Shown here one piece after another: positions 6,438-13,264 of a stretch of 13,915 nucleotides of DNA. Below the pieces are notes generated by a model, which was not told the DNA's origin, searched no databases, and saw only the letters and a list, made by a program, of their open reading frames with translations. Numbering within the stretch: the first letter of the stretch is position 1; each line of letters opens with the position of its first letter. Position numbers and translations under genes: made by a program. The stretch is from positions 1 through 13,915 of the forward strand of contig JAEEGN010000316.1 in assembly GCA_016280345.1 (NCBI GenBank), given 5' to 3'. This stretch comes from Selenomonadaceae bacterium. Lineage in GTDB: Bacteria; Bacillota; Negativicutes; Selenomonadales; Selenomonadaceae.

Positions 6438-6797
6438 ATGCGGAAGCTCTTCGCCGACAAGCAGGTGAGCGCGGAGCAGCTCGAGAACGTCGCCGGGGGG
6501 ACGGTCAATGAGATGGCCGACGACAGCCGCTTCCTGAACGTGCTGCTCCGGGGGCATCCGGCTCAATGCGACCGGTACTGCGGCTACATGCTGGACTTAG
6601 CGTATGGCGCCGGAGACAGGCGCCGAGAGGTGAAGGCAGCGTGGGAGGCCGTCGGGGTCACCTGGGATTGCAAATCATGGAGCCAGAATAGCTACATAAT
6701 CGACGGCAACTATGTCTCGCGCGAGGAGGCCTGGGCTCACGCGGAGAAGGTCATGGGCAAGAAGCTCCAGAAATCGGATTGGTATTGGCCGGATTGA
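6414..6797 (+). CDS. Double-glycine-leader secreted protein (bacteriocin/RiPP-like), 127 aa
   Basis: The N-terminus looks like a leader for C39-peptidase ABC exporters: MRKLF (9-13), then VSAEQLENVAGG (18-29), matching the LSxxEL..V.GG pattern. Cleavage after Gly29 would release about 98 residues starting TVNEMADDS. The mature part has Cys52, Cys56 and Cys86, many Trp/Tyr residues, and two stretches shared with the tandem copy: DDS.FL..LLRG.P.QC, and a later helix-like EVKAAWEAVGV followed by SREEAWAHAEK. It is much longer than most class II bacteriocins and is not hydrophobic, so a toxin role is not established; it could be a secreted effector, a signal or a RiPP substrate. AGGAGGG lies 8 nt before the ATG. 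No exporter, immunity or modification gene is in the window. I do not recognise the family of the mature part. Confidence 0.72.
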   Translation: MGESKTNKMRKLFADKQVSAEQLENVAGGTVNEMADDSRFLNVLLRGHPAQCDRYCGYMLDLAYGAGDRRREVKAAWEAVGVTWDCKSWSQNSYIIDGNYVSREEAWAHAEKVMGKKLQKSDWYWPD

Positions 6798-6816
6798 GGG
6801 AAGGCAGGATAAAACG

Positions 6817-6855
6817 AGGAGGGAATTCATCATGGGTGAGTCGAAGACCGATAAA
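6817..6855 (+). repeat. Tandem repeat, copy 2
   Basis: This is the second copy of the 39-base ribosome-binding-site/leader segment (37 of 39 identical to 6399-6437). The next codon after the repeat is TAG. Confidence 0.85.
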
Positions 6856-6911
6856 TAGAGACGCATCGCATTTTAAATCAGTTTCAAGCCATGCAGCTCG
6901 CCCAGTAGCGC
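6832..6911 (+). pseudogene. Decayed leader of the second double-glycine gene
   Basis: A well-placed ribosome-binding site and ATG at 6832 start the same leader as the upstream gene (MGESKTDK versus MGESKTNK), but the ninth codon is TAG (6856-6858). The distance from ATG to the shared GACGACAGC is 107 nt here and 105 nt in the intact copy, so the leader also carries a net frameshift. A second TAG at 6906-6908 blocks the frame of the mature part just before ATG 6912. No double-glycine motif survives. Confidence 0.7.
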
Positions 6912-7262
6912 ATGGGCAAGACGCTCAAGTATCTTTGCGACGACAGCGAATTCCTGCACCATCTGCTGAGGGGCAAACCCGGCCAATGCAAGTGTTACAC
7001 CCACGGTGACTTTGATGACGTTCATAGTTTCGGTTTTGTCGGAATGCCGCGAAGTCACAATGAGGCTATCATGGCGGAGATAGCCGCGGCCTGGGCAACC
7101 GTTGGGATTCGCCTCGAAGGCACTTTTGATGTCGACGGATTAAACCGTTATTTCAACATGGAGACCGGGGCCGAGATGAGCCGGCACGATGCCATCAAAC
7201 ACGCGGAAAATTTCTTCCCCAGCAAGGGTGGTAGAGTACCGAGAATACCGAGGCATCACTGA
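6912..7262 (+). CDS. Paralogue of the double-glycine protein lacking its leader, 116 aa
   Basis: This open frame matches the mature part of the upstream 127-aa protein, with shared YLCDDSEFLHHLLRGKPGQC against the corresponding DDSRFLNVLLRGHPAQC, then AEIAAAWATVGI, and later a SRHDAIKHAEN helix. The middle and C-terminus have diverged, and the end is His/Arg-rich. The 116-aa frame is intact, but ATG 6912 has no ribosome-binding site and the true leader upstream is broken by stop codons and a frameshift. Either it is a recent pseudogene, or it is still made as a cytosolic, leaderless form (for example an immunity-like decoy; this is speculation). It is likely co-transcribed with 6414-6797, only 114 nt upstream. 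Confidence 0.5.
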   Translation: MGKTLKYLCDDSEFLHHLLRGKPGQCKCYTHGDFDDVHSFGFVGMPRSHNEAIMAEIAAAWATVGIRLEGTFDVDGLNRYFNMETGAEMSRHDAIKHAENFFPSKGGRVPRIPRHH

Positions 7263-7451
7263 GCGGGGCGGCGGATTTATCAGGACCGGGACAGATGGAG
7301 TTTTTCCATCAACGGCAAAGCGGTTTCCCAGGGAGCCGACCGCCACGCCCGGAAGCTCCTGACCAGGCAGTGGGCAGCGACGGGATGACGAAGAAGCAAC
7401 CAGCGCCGACCGTCGGATCCAAGGGGATAAGGGAAGGCAACCAAATACCGC

Positions 7452-7495
7452 AAAGGAAAAGGCAGGAAGACAAGTCGCTTCCTGCCTTTTCCTTT
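7452..7495. terminator. Bidirectional terminator-like inverted repeat
   Basis: A perfect 18-bp repeat, AAAGGAAAAGGCAGGAAG (7452-7469) with its complement (7478-7495), encloses an 8-nt loop. The G+C-rich core (GGCAGGAAG) is flanked by a TTTTCCTTT tract on either strand, so it could end the plus-strand double-glycine transcript and anything arriving from the other side. Confidence 0.7.
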
Positions 7496-7575
7496 CGCCA
7501 AGCCACGCCCGCCCCCCGGCGGCAACCCGAAAAAAAGCGTCCTGACGAGTTTCCTTTTGGCCAGGAAAGACAAAC

Positions 7576-7603
7576 AAAAAAGGCTCCCGAAAAAACGGCA
7601 GCC
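7576..7603 (-). terminator. Minus-strand intrinsic terminator
   Basis: Read on the minus strand, GGCTGCCG and CGGGAGCC pair (7 of 8 positions) around a T6 loop and are followed by TTTTTTG. It is the second of two tandem minus-strand terminators. Confidence 0.55.
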
Positions 7604-7633
7604 CGGTCCCCGACAAAGCGAAAGTTCCCGCAT

Positions 7634-7676
7634 AAAAAAAGGAGGCCGCCCGAGAAAAGGAGGAAGCCGGGCGGTC
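7634..7676 (-). terminator. Minus-strand intrinsic terminator, first of the tandem pair
   Basis: On the minus strand CCGCCCG (7674-7668) pairs with CGGGCGG (7652-7646), with a GC and a GT pair extending the stem outward. CCTCC separates the last stem bases from seven T residues (7640-7634). It lies only about 35-75 nt downstream of the promoter at 7715-7743. Confidence 0.6.
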
Positions 7677-7709
7677 ATGGCGGAAATAAAAAAAACCAAG
7701 AAAATGCTA
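7634..7709 (-). ncRNA. Candidate small RNA (promoter to terminator)
   Basis: A minus-strand promoter (7715-7743) is followed within about 75 nt by an intrinsic terminator (7634-7676), with a second terminator 60 nt further on. No open frame with a start signal fits between them. This arrangement is typical of small RNA genes. The 5' end is inferred from promoter geometry, and the sequence resembles no RNA family I know. Confidence 0.3.
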
Positions 7710-7714
7710 CTTGT

Positions 7715-7743
7715 ATTGTACCATGAAGACGGGGAAATAGCAA
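7715..7743 (-). promoter_or_regulatory. Minus-strand promoter in the noncoding region
   Basis: On the minus strand TTGCTA (7743-7738) and TACAAT (7720-7715) are separated by exactly 17 nt, matching sigma70 consensus at 4 and 5 of 6 positions. Confidence 0.45.
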
Positions 7744-7872
7744 GACAGAAAGATGTTTTCATGGGGTTTTCCAAAGTGTCGGTTTTGCGGGCCTGAATCG
7801 GATGGTAAATTAAAGATAAAGATTCCACAAAGCCTAAAGAGGATGGCTCTGCAAGCCCCCTCCGGGAGGGGC

Positions 7873-7895
7873 GTGATATGCCACTGGCATATCAC
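7873..7895. repeat. Perfect 23-bp palindrome
   Basis: GTGATATGCCA (7873-7883) and TGGCATATCAC (7885-7895) are perfect inverted arms around one base. It directly abuts a GC hairpin, CCCCTC/GAGGGG, at 7857-7871. It could be a dimeric regulator site or part of a REP-like element; no T-run follows. Confidence 0.7.
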
Positions 7896-8094
7896 AGTGG
7901 CGAGCCGGCGGACGTGAGATGCTTTGGTCTGAATGGCATCATCAACGGGCATGTAAAAACGGCTTGCCGACCGTGGCCGCGCCAAAAGGTTTTTCCCCGT
8001 TTCCGTTTGTCCCGGCGAAGTTTCCGGTTTCGCGGGTTAGCGGGGTTGGGGCTTTCGGCGCTTATTCCCGGCTTCGCCTTTCGTTTCCAGACGC

Positions 8095-8127
8095 GAAACC
8101 CCCATCAGCAGGCGCCGACGGGGGGTT
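8095..8127 (-). terminator. Hairpin after porin 2, probable terminator
   Basis: AACCCCC (8097-8103) pairs with GGGGGTT (8121-8127), 13 nt beyond the porin-2 stop codon. On the minus strand only TTTCG follows, so termination may be partial. Confidence 0.4.
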
Positions 8128-8139
8128 CGTTGTTTCGGA

Positions 8140-9519
8140 TCAGAAGAAATAATTGAGTTCCACGAACAGGACGCTGTCGCGCTCGGTGGCGTCGCGGGGC
8201 TGGCCCGGGGCGGAGCTGTCGTCAGGCATCTTCTGCCCCCGGAAGTATTTGACCGTTCCCATAACGTTGGTGGCGAAGACGTAGCTGGCACCGATCTCCA
8301 CGCCCCGGCGGCCGTTATAGACCGTATCGTAGGTGGGGGCGATGCTGGAGTAGTGGCCCAGATGGCGGTAGGCGGCAAAGAGGCCAAAGGAACCTTTGTC
8401 GGCGGGGTCCGCCTTCTTGTAGTCCAGTTCGATGCTGTAGGATTTCTTCGAATGGCTGAAGATCTTCTGCGGCGGAATATCGTTGTCGAAATCGGCGTCG
8501 TTGGTCCAGGCGTAGGCGCCGTGCAGCGACAGGTTCTTGCTGAACTTGTAGCCGAGTCCGACTTCGTAGATATTGAGCTTCGAAGCGTTGGTGTCGTCCT
8601 TCAGCAGGTCCCGGTTGGCCCAGCGGTGCCAGGCCAGACCCCAGGTGATCTTGTCGGCGCGGTCGTTGTAGATTTCCAGCGCCTGATAGCTGCCGGTGTC
8701 GTTGTCCGGATGATCGGGATCGACGCCCAGTTCGCCGTCGAACCGCTTGGAACGGCCGATGGTCAGCGTGGCTTTGACCTTGTTGCCGAAGGTGATCTGA
8801 CCGCCGGACACGTTGTCATCGAAGATCATGCCGCCGTCCACCCAGGTCTTGTAGGGCAGCTTGCCGAGCCGGATCTTCGTCCGGCCGTAGTTGCCCTCCA
8901 CCCAGACGCGCTCCACCCGCATGCCGTTGTACTCGACGTCGGTATCCTCGTGGCGCTTCTCGGTGGTGATGCCGGCGGCCGGGGTGTTGGCCGCCGTATT
9001 CATGTTGGTGTTGTAGTCGATGCGGGCATGGCCTGTCCAGTGCCTGTTGATCGTCACCGAGGGCTCCAGGCGGAACGTCACGTACTGGTGGCTGTAGCGC
9101 GTGCTCACGCCCTCGTCGATCTCGGTCTCGGTGCGGTAGCGGTAGCGCAGCGCTCCGTTCCAGCGCACGTTGTCCACTTTCTTTTCCAGCGCCGCCACCC
9201 GGACACCCAGGCTGTTCAGCTCGTCGGCGAACTCGGCGGCCAGCTTGTCGATCATGGCCTTGTCGGCGCCGGAGACGTTCCCCTTCGCCATGGCCCGGGC
9301 GACCATCTGCGCCATCTCGTAGCGCGTGATTTCCTGGCTGCCGCGGTAAGTACCGTCGCCGTAGCCCTCGACGACGCCGTCGGCGGCCAGCTGCGCCACC
9401 GCGTCATAGGCCCAATGGTCGGCCGGCACGTCCTCGAAGGGATTGGCCGCCGCCCATGCGGACGTCATCCCGGTGCCAAAGGCAAGGAGCGCCGCTGCCG
9501 TAACTACCGTCTTTCTCAT
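8140..9519 (-). CDS. SLH-domain outer-membrane porin, OmpM type (porin 2)
   Basis: This 459-aa paralogue of porin 1 has the same plan: a 23-residue signal peptide ending in AWA, a single SLH domain from AANPFEDVPADHW, the ELNSLGVRVAALEKKVDNV coiled coil, then a beta-barrel ending ELNYFF. The first 110 or so residues are nearly identical to porin 1; the barrel is clearly diverged (more Asp/Lys, different loops) but keeps landmarks such as IKLGKLPYKTW-like and AAYRHLG strands. It probably tethers the outer membrane through the SLH domain and passes small solutes. Start chosen: ATG 9519, 9 nt after AGGAAG; a TTG at 9525 in the same frame is too close to that site. It follows the exported-protein gene at 9541 by 21 nt, so the two are co-transcribed. 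Confidence 0.93.
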   Translation of the reverse strand: MRKTVVTAAALLAFGTGMTSAWAAANPFEDVPADHWAYDAVAQLAADGVVEGYGDGTYRGSQEITRYEMAQMVARAMAKGNVSGADKAMIDKLAAEFADELNSLGVRVAALEKKVDNVRWNGALRYRYRTETEIDEGVSTRYSHQYVTFRLEPSVTINRHWTGHARIDYNTNMNTAANTPAAGITTEKRHEDTDVEYNGMRVERVWVEGNYGRTKIRLGKLPYKTWVDGGMIFDDNVSGGQITFGNKVKATLTIGRSKRFDGELGVDPDHPDNDTGSYQALEIYNDRADKITWGLAWHRWANRDLLKDDTNASKLNIYEVGLGYKFSKNLSLHGAYAWTNDADFDNDIPPQKIFSHSKKSYSIELDYKKADPADKGSFGLFAAYRHLGHYSSIAPTYDTVYNGRRGVEIGASYVFATNVMGTVKYFRGQKMPDDSSAPGQPRDATERDSVLFVELNYFF

Positions 9520-9540
9520 CTTCAAAAACTTCCTTCTCGT

Positions 9541-9993
9541 TTAATCGCGAACTTCGCATTCGATTTTGGTGATGACGCCGTTTTCCACCTCGAACTCCAT
9601 CTTGAGGCGGCGGTCATGGCTGTAATACTTGTACTCGGTCTCGCCGAATTCGATTTCGACCCGGTCGGCTTCGCCGTAGTTCGCGACCAGTACGTCGGCG
9701 CTCATGCCGACCTGTATCCCCGCGGGCGTGGCGGCGGTGCAGTGCTCGTCGGCCTCGATTTCATGGACGATGCCCGGCGCGGACTTCTTCGTGTCGACGA
9801 CGACGCCGTTCGCGAAGGTCATGCCGTTTTTCTTCTGGAAGACCGGATCGCCAAAGGCGGCCTTCGCCTCCTCGACCGTCGCGCCGGGAGCGATGCCGCC
9901 GATGGCGATCGCTTCCGGGGGAACCGACGCGAAAACCGTGGCCGAAGCCATCATCATGCCCGTCAGGATTGCCGTGGTGAGTGCTTTTTTCAT
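9541..9993 (-). CDS. Exported two-repeat protein of unknown function, BamE/SmpA-like repeats suspected (150 aa)
   Basis: A Sec signal peptide (MKKALTTAIL start, cleavage near VFAS) precedes two tandem copies of a short alpha-beta unit. The first begins GGIAPGATVEEAKAAFGDP and the second GIQVGMSADVLVANYGEAD, each followed by strands (FANGVVVD; then YKYYSHDRRLKMEFEVENG). This G.t..ev...yG.p pattern with a closing G.I..IE.EV resembles BamE/SmpA-like lipoprotein repeats, but there is no lipobox, and the assignment is by pattern only. ATG 9993 is preceded by GGGAGGA; an open frame extends upstream to 10041 without a signal-like start. It sits 21 nt ahead of porin 2 and is paralogous to the next gene upstream, so a role in envelope or porin biogenesis is a reasonable guess. 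Confidence 0.72.
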   Translation of the reverse strand: MKKALTTAILTGMMMASATVFASVPPEAIAIGGIAPGATVEEAKAAFGDPVFQKKNGMTFANGVVVDTKKSAPGIVHEIEADEHCTAATPAGIQVGMSADVLVANYGEADRVEIEFGETEYKYYSHDRRLKMEFEVENGVITKIECEVRD

Positions 9994-10009
9994 CAATGAT
10001 TCCTCCCTA

Positions 10010-10037
10010 AATTTAATGAAAATGGGGGTTTTGTCAC
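10010..10037 (-). promoter_or_regulatory. Possible promoter for the exported protein / porin 2 pair
   Basis: On the minus strand GTGACA (10037-10032) is followed after 16 nt by TAAATT (10015-10010), just downstream of a GC hairpin and upstream of the start codon at 9993. It is a moderate match only. Confidence 0.35.
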
Positions 10038-10040
10038 GCA

Positions 10041-10058
10041 AGCCCGCCGGAGCGGGCT
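10041..10058 (-). terminator. GC hairpin between the two paralogous exported-protein genes
   Basis: AGCCCGC (10041-10047) pairs perfectly with GCGGGCT (10052-10058) around CGGA. Only TT follows on the minus strand, so it is probably an attenuator or an mRNA-end structure rather than a full stop. Confidence 0.35.
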
Positions 10059-10086
10059 ATGTGCCGGTTGTTGAGGGCCGCGTACC

Positions 10087-10638
10087 TTACGCGACTTCGC
10101 AGATGATCTTCAGGATGACGCCGTCCTTGACCAAGATCTTCATTTTCCGCGTTCCGTCCTGGCTGTAAAAGGTGTATGTCGTGTACAGTACCTGATCCTT
10201 TCGCTTATCCGCCCGGCCGTAGAGACGCTCGATGGCCGCCTCGGGCATGCCCGGCGTGAGACCCGCCGGCGTGGCGACACCGGTGCCCGGCTTCGCTACG
10301 CTGATTTCCTCGACGAGGCCGGGGTGGTCGTCGTCCAGTTCGGCGATCAGGCCGCTGGCGAATACGATTTGCTCAAAATCCGCGTAAACCGGTTTGCCCA
10401 GCGCTGCCCGGATGGCTTCCTCCCGGATGCCGGGAGAAACGCCCAGAAGCGTGAACTCGCTGGCCGGCAGTTTCCCGGTCTTCGCTTTTTCCTTTTCGGC
10501 GTCGTTCTTTTCCCTGACGGTTTCCGGCCGGGGATCGGGAGCCGTTCCTTCCTCTGCCGGCGCGGCGCCGGCCAGTCCCATCCATAGCGCCGCCACCGCC
10601 AGCAGGGCCGCTGTGATCCGGAGAATGCTTCGTTTCAT
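10087..10638 (-). CDS. Exported two-repeat protein, paralogue of the 150-aa protein (183 aa)
   Basis: The signal peptide (MKRSILRITAALL...) is followed by a charged linker of about 35 residues (EKNDAEKEKAKTGKL). The same two-repeat module as the next gene follows: LLGVSPGIREEAIRAALGKP, then ATPAGLTPGMPEAAIERLYGRAD, with closing strands YTFYSQDGTRKMKILVKDG and ILKIICEVA. The shared ATPAG..pGM hinge and the shared end G.I.KI.CEV show true paralogy with 9541-9993. The start is uncertain: ATG 10638 gives a classic Met-Lys-Arg signal peptide, but the in-frame ATG 10647 lies 3 nt from AAAGG; neither spacing is ideal. The gene lies 45 nt after upp with no terminator between, so it may be read from the glyA-upp operon. 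Function unknown; the location is probably periplasmic. Confidence 0.7.
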   Translation of the reverse strand: MKRSILRITAALLAVAALWMGLAGAAPAEEGTAPDPRPETVREKNDAEKEKAKTGKLPASEFTLLGVSPGIREEAIRAALGKPVYADFEQIVFASGLIAELDDDHPGLVEEISVAKPGTGVATPAGLTPGMPEAAIERLYGRADKRKDQVLYTTYTFYSQDGTRKMKILVKDGVILKIICEVA

Positions 10639-10683
10639 GGGAATCATCTGCCTTTCTGTTCCGGTACGGATGACGTCGCTGCC

Positions 10684-11322
10684 TTACAACGTTCCGAAGA
10701 TGCGGTCGCCGGCGTCCCCGAGGCCGGGGACGATATAGCCGCTGTCGTTCAGATGGTCGTCCACGGCGGCGGTGTAGATGGGCACGTCGGGGTGCTCGCG
10801 GTTGACGACGCGGATGCCCTCGGGAGCGGAGACGAGGCACATGAGGATCATGTTCCGGGCGCCGTGCTCCTTCAGCATGGTGAGGGCCGCCGCCGCGGAG
10901 CCGCCGGTGGCCAGCATGGGATCGACGACGATCAGGGTGCGCTCGCTGACGTCGGTGGGCAGCTTGCAGTAATACTCCACGGGCTTCAGCGTCTTCGGGT
11001 CGCGGTAAAGGCCGATATGGCCGACGCGGGCGATGGGAATGAGGTCCAGCAGGCCCTCCAGCATGCCGAGGCCGGCCCGCAGGATGGGAATGAGGCCGAC
11101 TTTCTTGCCGGCGATGACCTTGGCCCGGCACCTGGCCACCGGCGTCTCAATCTCGATTTCCTGCAGCGGGAAGTCCCGGGTGATCTCGTAGCCCATGAGC
11201 ATCGAGATTTCTGCCAGGAGATCGCGGAAGTCTTTGGGGTTCGTCTCCTTGAGCCGCATCATGGTCAGCTTGTGCTGGACCAGCGGATGATTGACGACGT
11301 GAACCTTCAGTTCGTCATCCAT
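10684..11322 (-). CDS. upp: Uracil phosphoribosyltransferase
   Basis: UPRT converts uracil and PRPP to UMP in pyrimidine salvage, in the cytosol. At 212 aa it has the normal family length. The PRPP-binding loop VVDPMLATGGS lies at 132-142, and the uracil-binding C-terminal motif GYIVPGLGDAGDRIFGT at 195-211. The N-terminal HPLVQHKLTMMR and the GLIPILRAGLGML segment are also typical. It starts 3 nt after the glyA stop codon, so the two are translationally close, matching the glyA-upp pair conserved in Firmicutes. Confidence 0.97.
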   Translation of the reverse strand: MDDELKVHVVNHPLVQHKLTMMRLKETNPKDFRDLLAEISMLMGYEITRDFPLQEIEIETPVARCRAKVIAGKKVGLIPILRAGLGMLEGLLDLIPIARVGHIGLYRDPKTLKPVEYYCKLPTDVSERTLIVVDPMLATGGSAAAALTMLKEHGARNMILMCLVSAPEGIRVVNREHPDVPIYTAAVDDHLNDSGYIVPGLGDAGDRIFGTL

Positions 11323-11325
11323 GGT

Positions 11326-12579
11326 TCAATCCTCCTCGTAAAGCGGATATTTCCGGCAAAGGGCGGCGACGCGGCCCCTCGCTTCCTCGCGGGCTTTAGC
11401 GCTGTCCGGATTCGACAGGACGATGGCGATGACGTCCCCGACTTCGCGCATATCGCTCTCCGTGAAGCCGCGGGTGGTGAGGGCCGGGGAGCCCAGACGC
11501 AGGCCGCTGGTGACGAACGGCGACAGGGGCTCGAAGGGGATGGTGTTGCGGTTGACGGTAATGCCGACCTCGTCCAGCAGGTTCTGGGCCTCTTTGCCGG
11601 TGATGTTCTTGCCCCGCAGATCCACCAGCATCAGGTGGTTCTCGGTGCCGCCGGTGACGATGCGGAAGCCCTTCCGCATGAGCTCGTCGGCCAGCGCCGC
11701 GGCGTTCTTTACCACCTGCCGGGCGTATTCCCGGAAGGCGGGCTGCATGGCTTCGTGCAAGGCGACGGCCTTGGCGGCGATGACGTGCATCAGCGGGCCG
11801 CCCTGGATGCCGGGGAAAACGGCCTTGTTGAACCGCTTGCCGAACTCGGCGTCCCGGCAGAGGATGAGGCCGCCCCGGGGACCGCGCAGCGTCTTGTGGG
11901 TGGTGGTGGTGACGACGTCGGCGTAAGGCATCGGGCTGGGATGGACACCGGCGGCGACGAGGCCGGCGATGTGGGCGATGTCGGTCATCAGGTAGGCCCC
12001 GGCTTTTTTGGCGATGGCGGCCAGCCGCTCGAAGTCGATGATGCGGGCGTAGGCCGAGGCCCCGGCGACGATCATTTTCGGCCGGCATTCCAGGGCCTGC
12101 TTTTCGAGGGCGTCGTAGTCGATGCGTTCGGTCTCTTTGTCCACGCCGTAGGGCACGATTTTGAAGTAAGTGCCCGACATATTGACGGGGCTGCCGTGGG
12201 TGAGGTGGCCGCCGTCGGTGAGGTTCATGCCCATGACGGTGTCGCCGGGCTTCAGCAGGGCGAAGAACACGGCCATATTCGCCTGGGCCCCGGAGTGGGG
12301 CTGCACGTTGGCGTAAGCGGCGCCGAAAAGTTCCCTGGCCCGGTCGATGGCCAGCTGCTCCACCACGTCGACGCACTCGCAGCCGCCGTAATACCGCTTG
12401 CCAGGGTAGCCCTCGGCGTATTTGTTCGTCAGCACGCTGCCCTGGGCCTCCATCACGGCCCGGCTGACGATGTTCTCGGACGCGATGAGCTCCAGCTTGT
12501 TCTTCTGCCGCGCCAGCTCGCTGTCGATGGCCGCCCGGAGCGCGGGGTCCGTTTTTTCCAGATTGTCCATTAAAGCCAT
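11326..12579 (-). CDS. glyA: Serine hydroxymethyltransferase
   Basis: GlyA uses pyridoxal phosphate and tetrahydrofolate to interconvert serine and glycine, supplying one-carbon units. The 417 aa are full length. Visible family motifs are LELIASEN (29-36), YAEGYPGKRYYGGCE, the conserved MTDIAHIAGL and the cofactor-binding lysine in TTTTHKTLRGPRGG (Lys229). The C-terminal domain TENHLMLVDLRGKNITGKEA is intact. ATG 12579 follows AGGAGG by 6 nt; a second in-frame Met at codon 4 lacks such spacing. It lies between rpiB (47 nt upstream) and upp (3 nt downstream) and is probably transcribed from the promoter ahead of rpiB. Confidence 0.98.
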   Translation of the reverse strand: MALMDNLEKTDPALRAAIDSELARQKNKLELIASENIVSRAVMEAQGSVLTNKYAEGYPGKRYYGGCECVDVVEQLAIDRARELFGAAYANVQPHSGAQANMAVFFALLKPGDTVMGMNLTDGGHLTHGSPVNMSGTYFKIVPYGVDKETERIDYDALEKQALECRPKMIVAGASAYARIIDFERLAAIAKKAGAYLMTDIAHIAGLVAAGVHPSPMPYADVVTTTTHKTLRGPRGGLILCRDAEFGKRFNKAVFPGIQGGPLMHVIAAKAVALHEAMQPAFREYARQVVKNAAALADELMRKGFRIVTGGTENHLMLVDLRGKNITGKEAQNLLDEVGITVNRNTIPFEPLSPFVTSGLRLGSPALTTRGFTESDMREVGDVIAIVLSNPDSAKAREEARGRVAALCRKYPLYEED

Positions 12580-12626
12580 TCCGTTCCTCCTCGGTGGTTT
12601 CCTTATCTATTGTTTGTCGTTATCCG

Positions 12627-13067
<441 letters not shown>

Positions 13068-13114
13068 GATGATGCCGCCCTTCCGCGGGAATTTTCGCAA
13101 AATACCACCCTTCC

Positions 13115-13143
13115 ATTTTACTTCCTCGGGCCAGTATCGTCAA
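13115..13143 (-). promoter_or_regulatory. Promoter of the rpiB-glyA-upp operon
   Basis: On the minus strand TTGACG (13143-13138) is followed after exactly 17 nt by TAAAAT (13120-13115), each 5 of 6 to consensus. It lies between the Sua5 terminator and rpiB, giving a short leader of about 40 nt. Confidence 0.75.
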
Positions 13144-13189
13144 GCCGACGCCTTTTTCCGCGATGCCCCGTTTGGGGCGACGGACAGGG

Positions 13190-13226
13190 AAAAACGGCAT
13201 CCCGGAGACAGGGGACGCCGTTTTTT
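13190..13226 (-). terminator. Intrinsic terminator of the sua5 transcript (bidirectional form)
   Basis: AAAAACGGC (13190-13198) pairs with GCCGTTTTT (13217-13225), with an inner CCC/GGG pairing and T-runs at both ends. It lies 38 nt past the Sua5 stop codon and separates that gene from the rpiB promoter. Confidence 0.88.
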
Positions 13227-13264
13227 GATACGGGTTCGCGTACAATCGGCGAGGGACGCTTCGC

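Larger units (their letters stand above)
7263..8139. other. Noncoding region of about 880 bp
   Basis: I see no convincing protein gene. Open frames here are low-complexity, lack ribosome-binding sites, or cross the hairpins. The region holds an 18-bp terminator-like inverted repeat (7452-7495), two hairpins with T-runs on the minus strand (7576-7603 and 7634-7676), a minus-strand promoter (7715-7743), a GC hairpin (7855-7872), a perfect palindrome (7873-7895) and the end of the porin-2 transcript (about 8095-8127). It separates the plus-strand double-glycine genes from the convergent minus-strand porin operon. Confidence 0.6.

Noticed and set aside
7677..7796. 39-aa open frame (MAEIKKTKK...) on the plus strand
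   Set aside because: The nearest AGGAGG is about 13 nt away, it overlaps the minus-strand promoter and terminator, and it has no recognisable features; possible but not supported.
7280..7985. Long minus-strand open frames of 90-180 codons in the noncoding region
   Set aside because: They run through terminator hairpins, show low-complexity composition and lack ribosome-binding sites.
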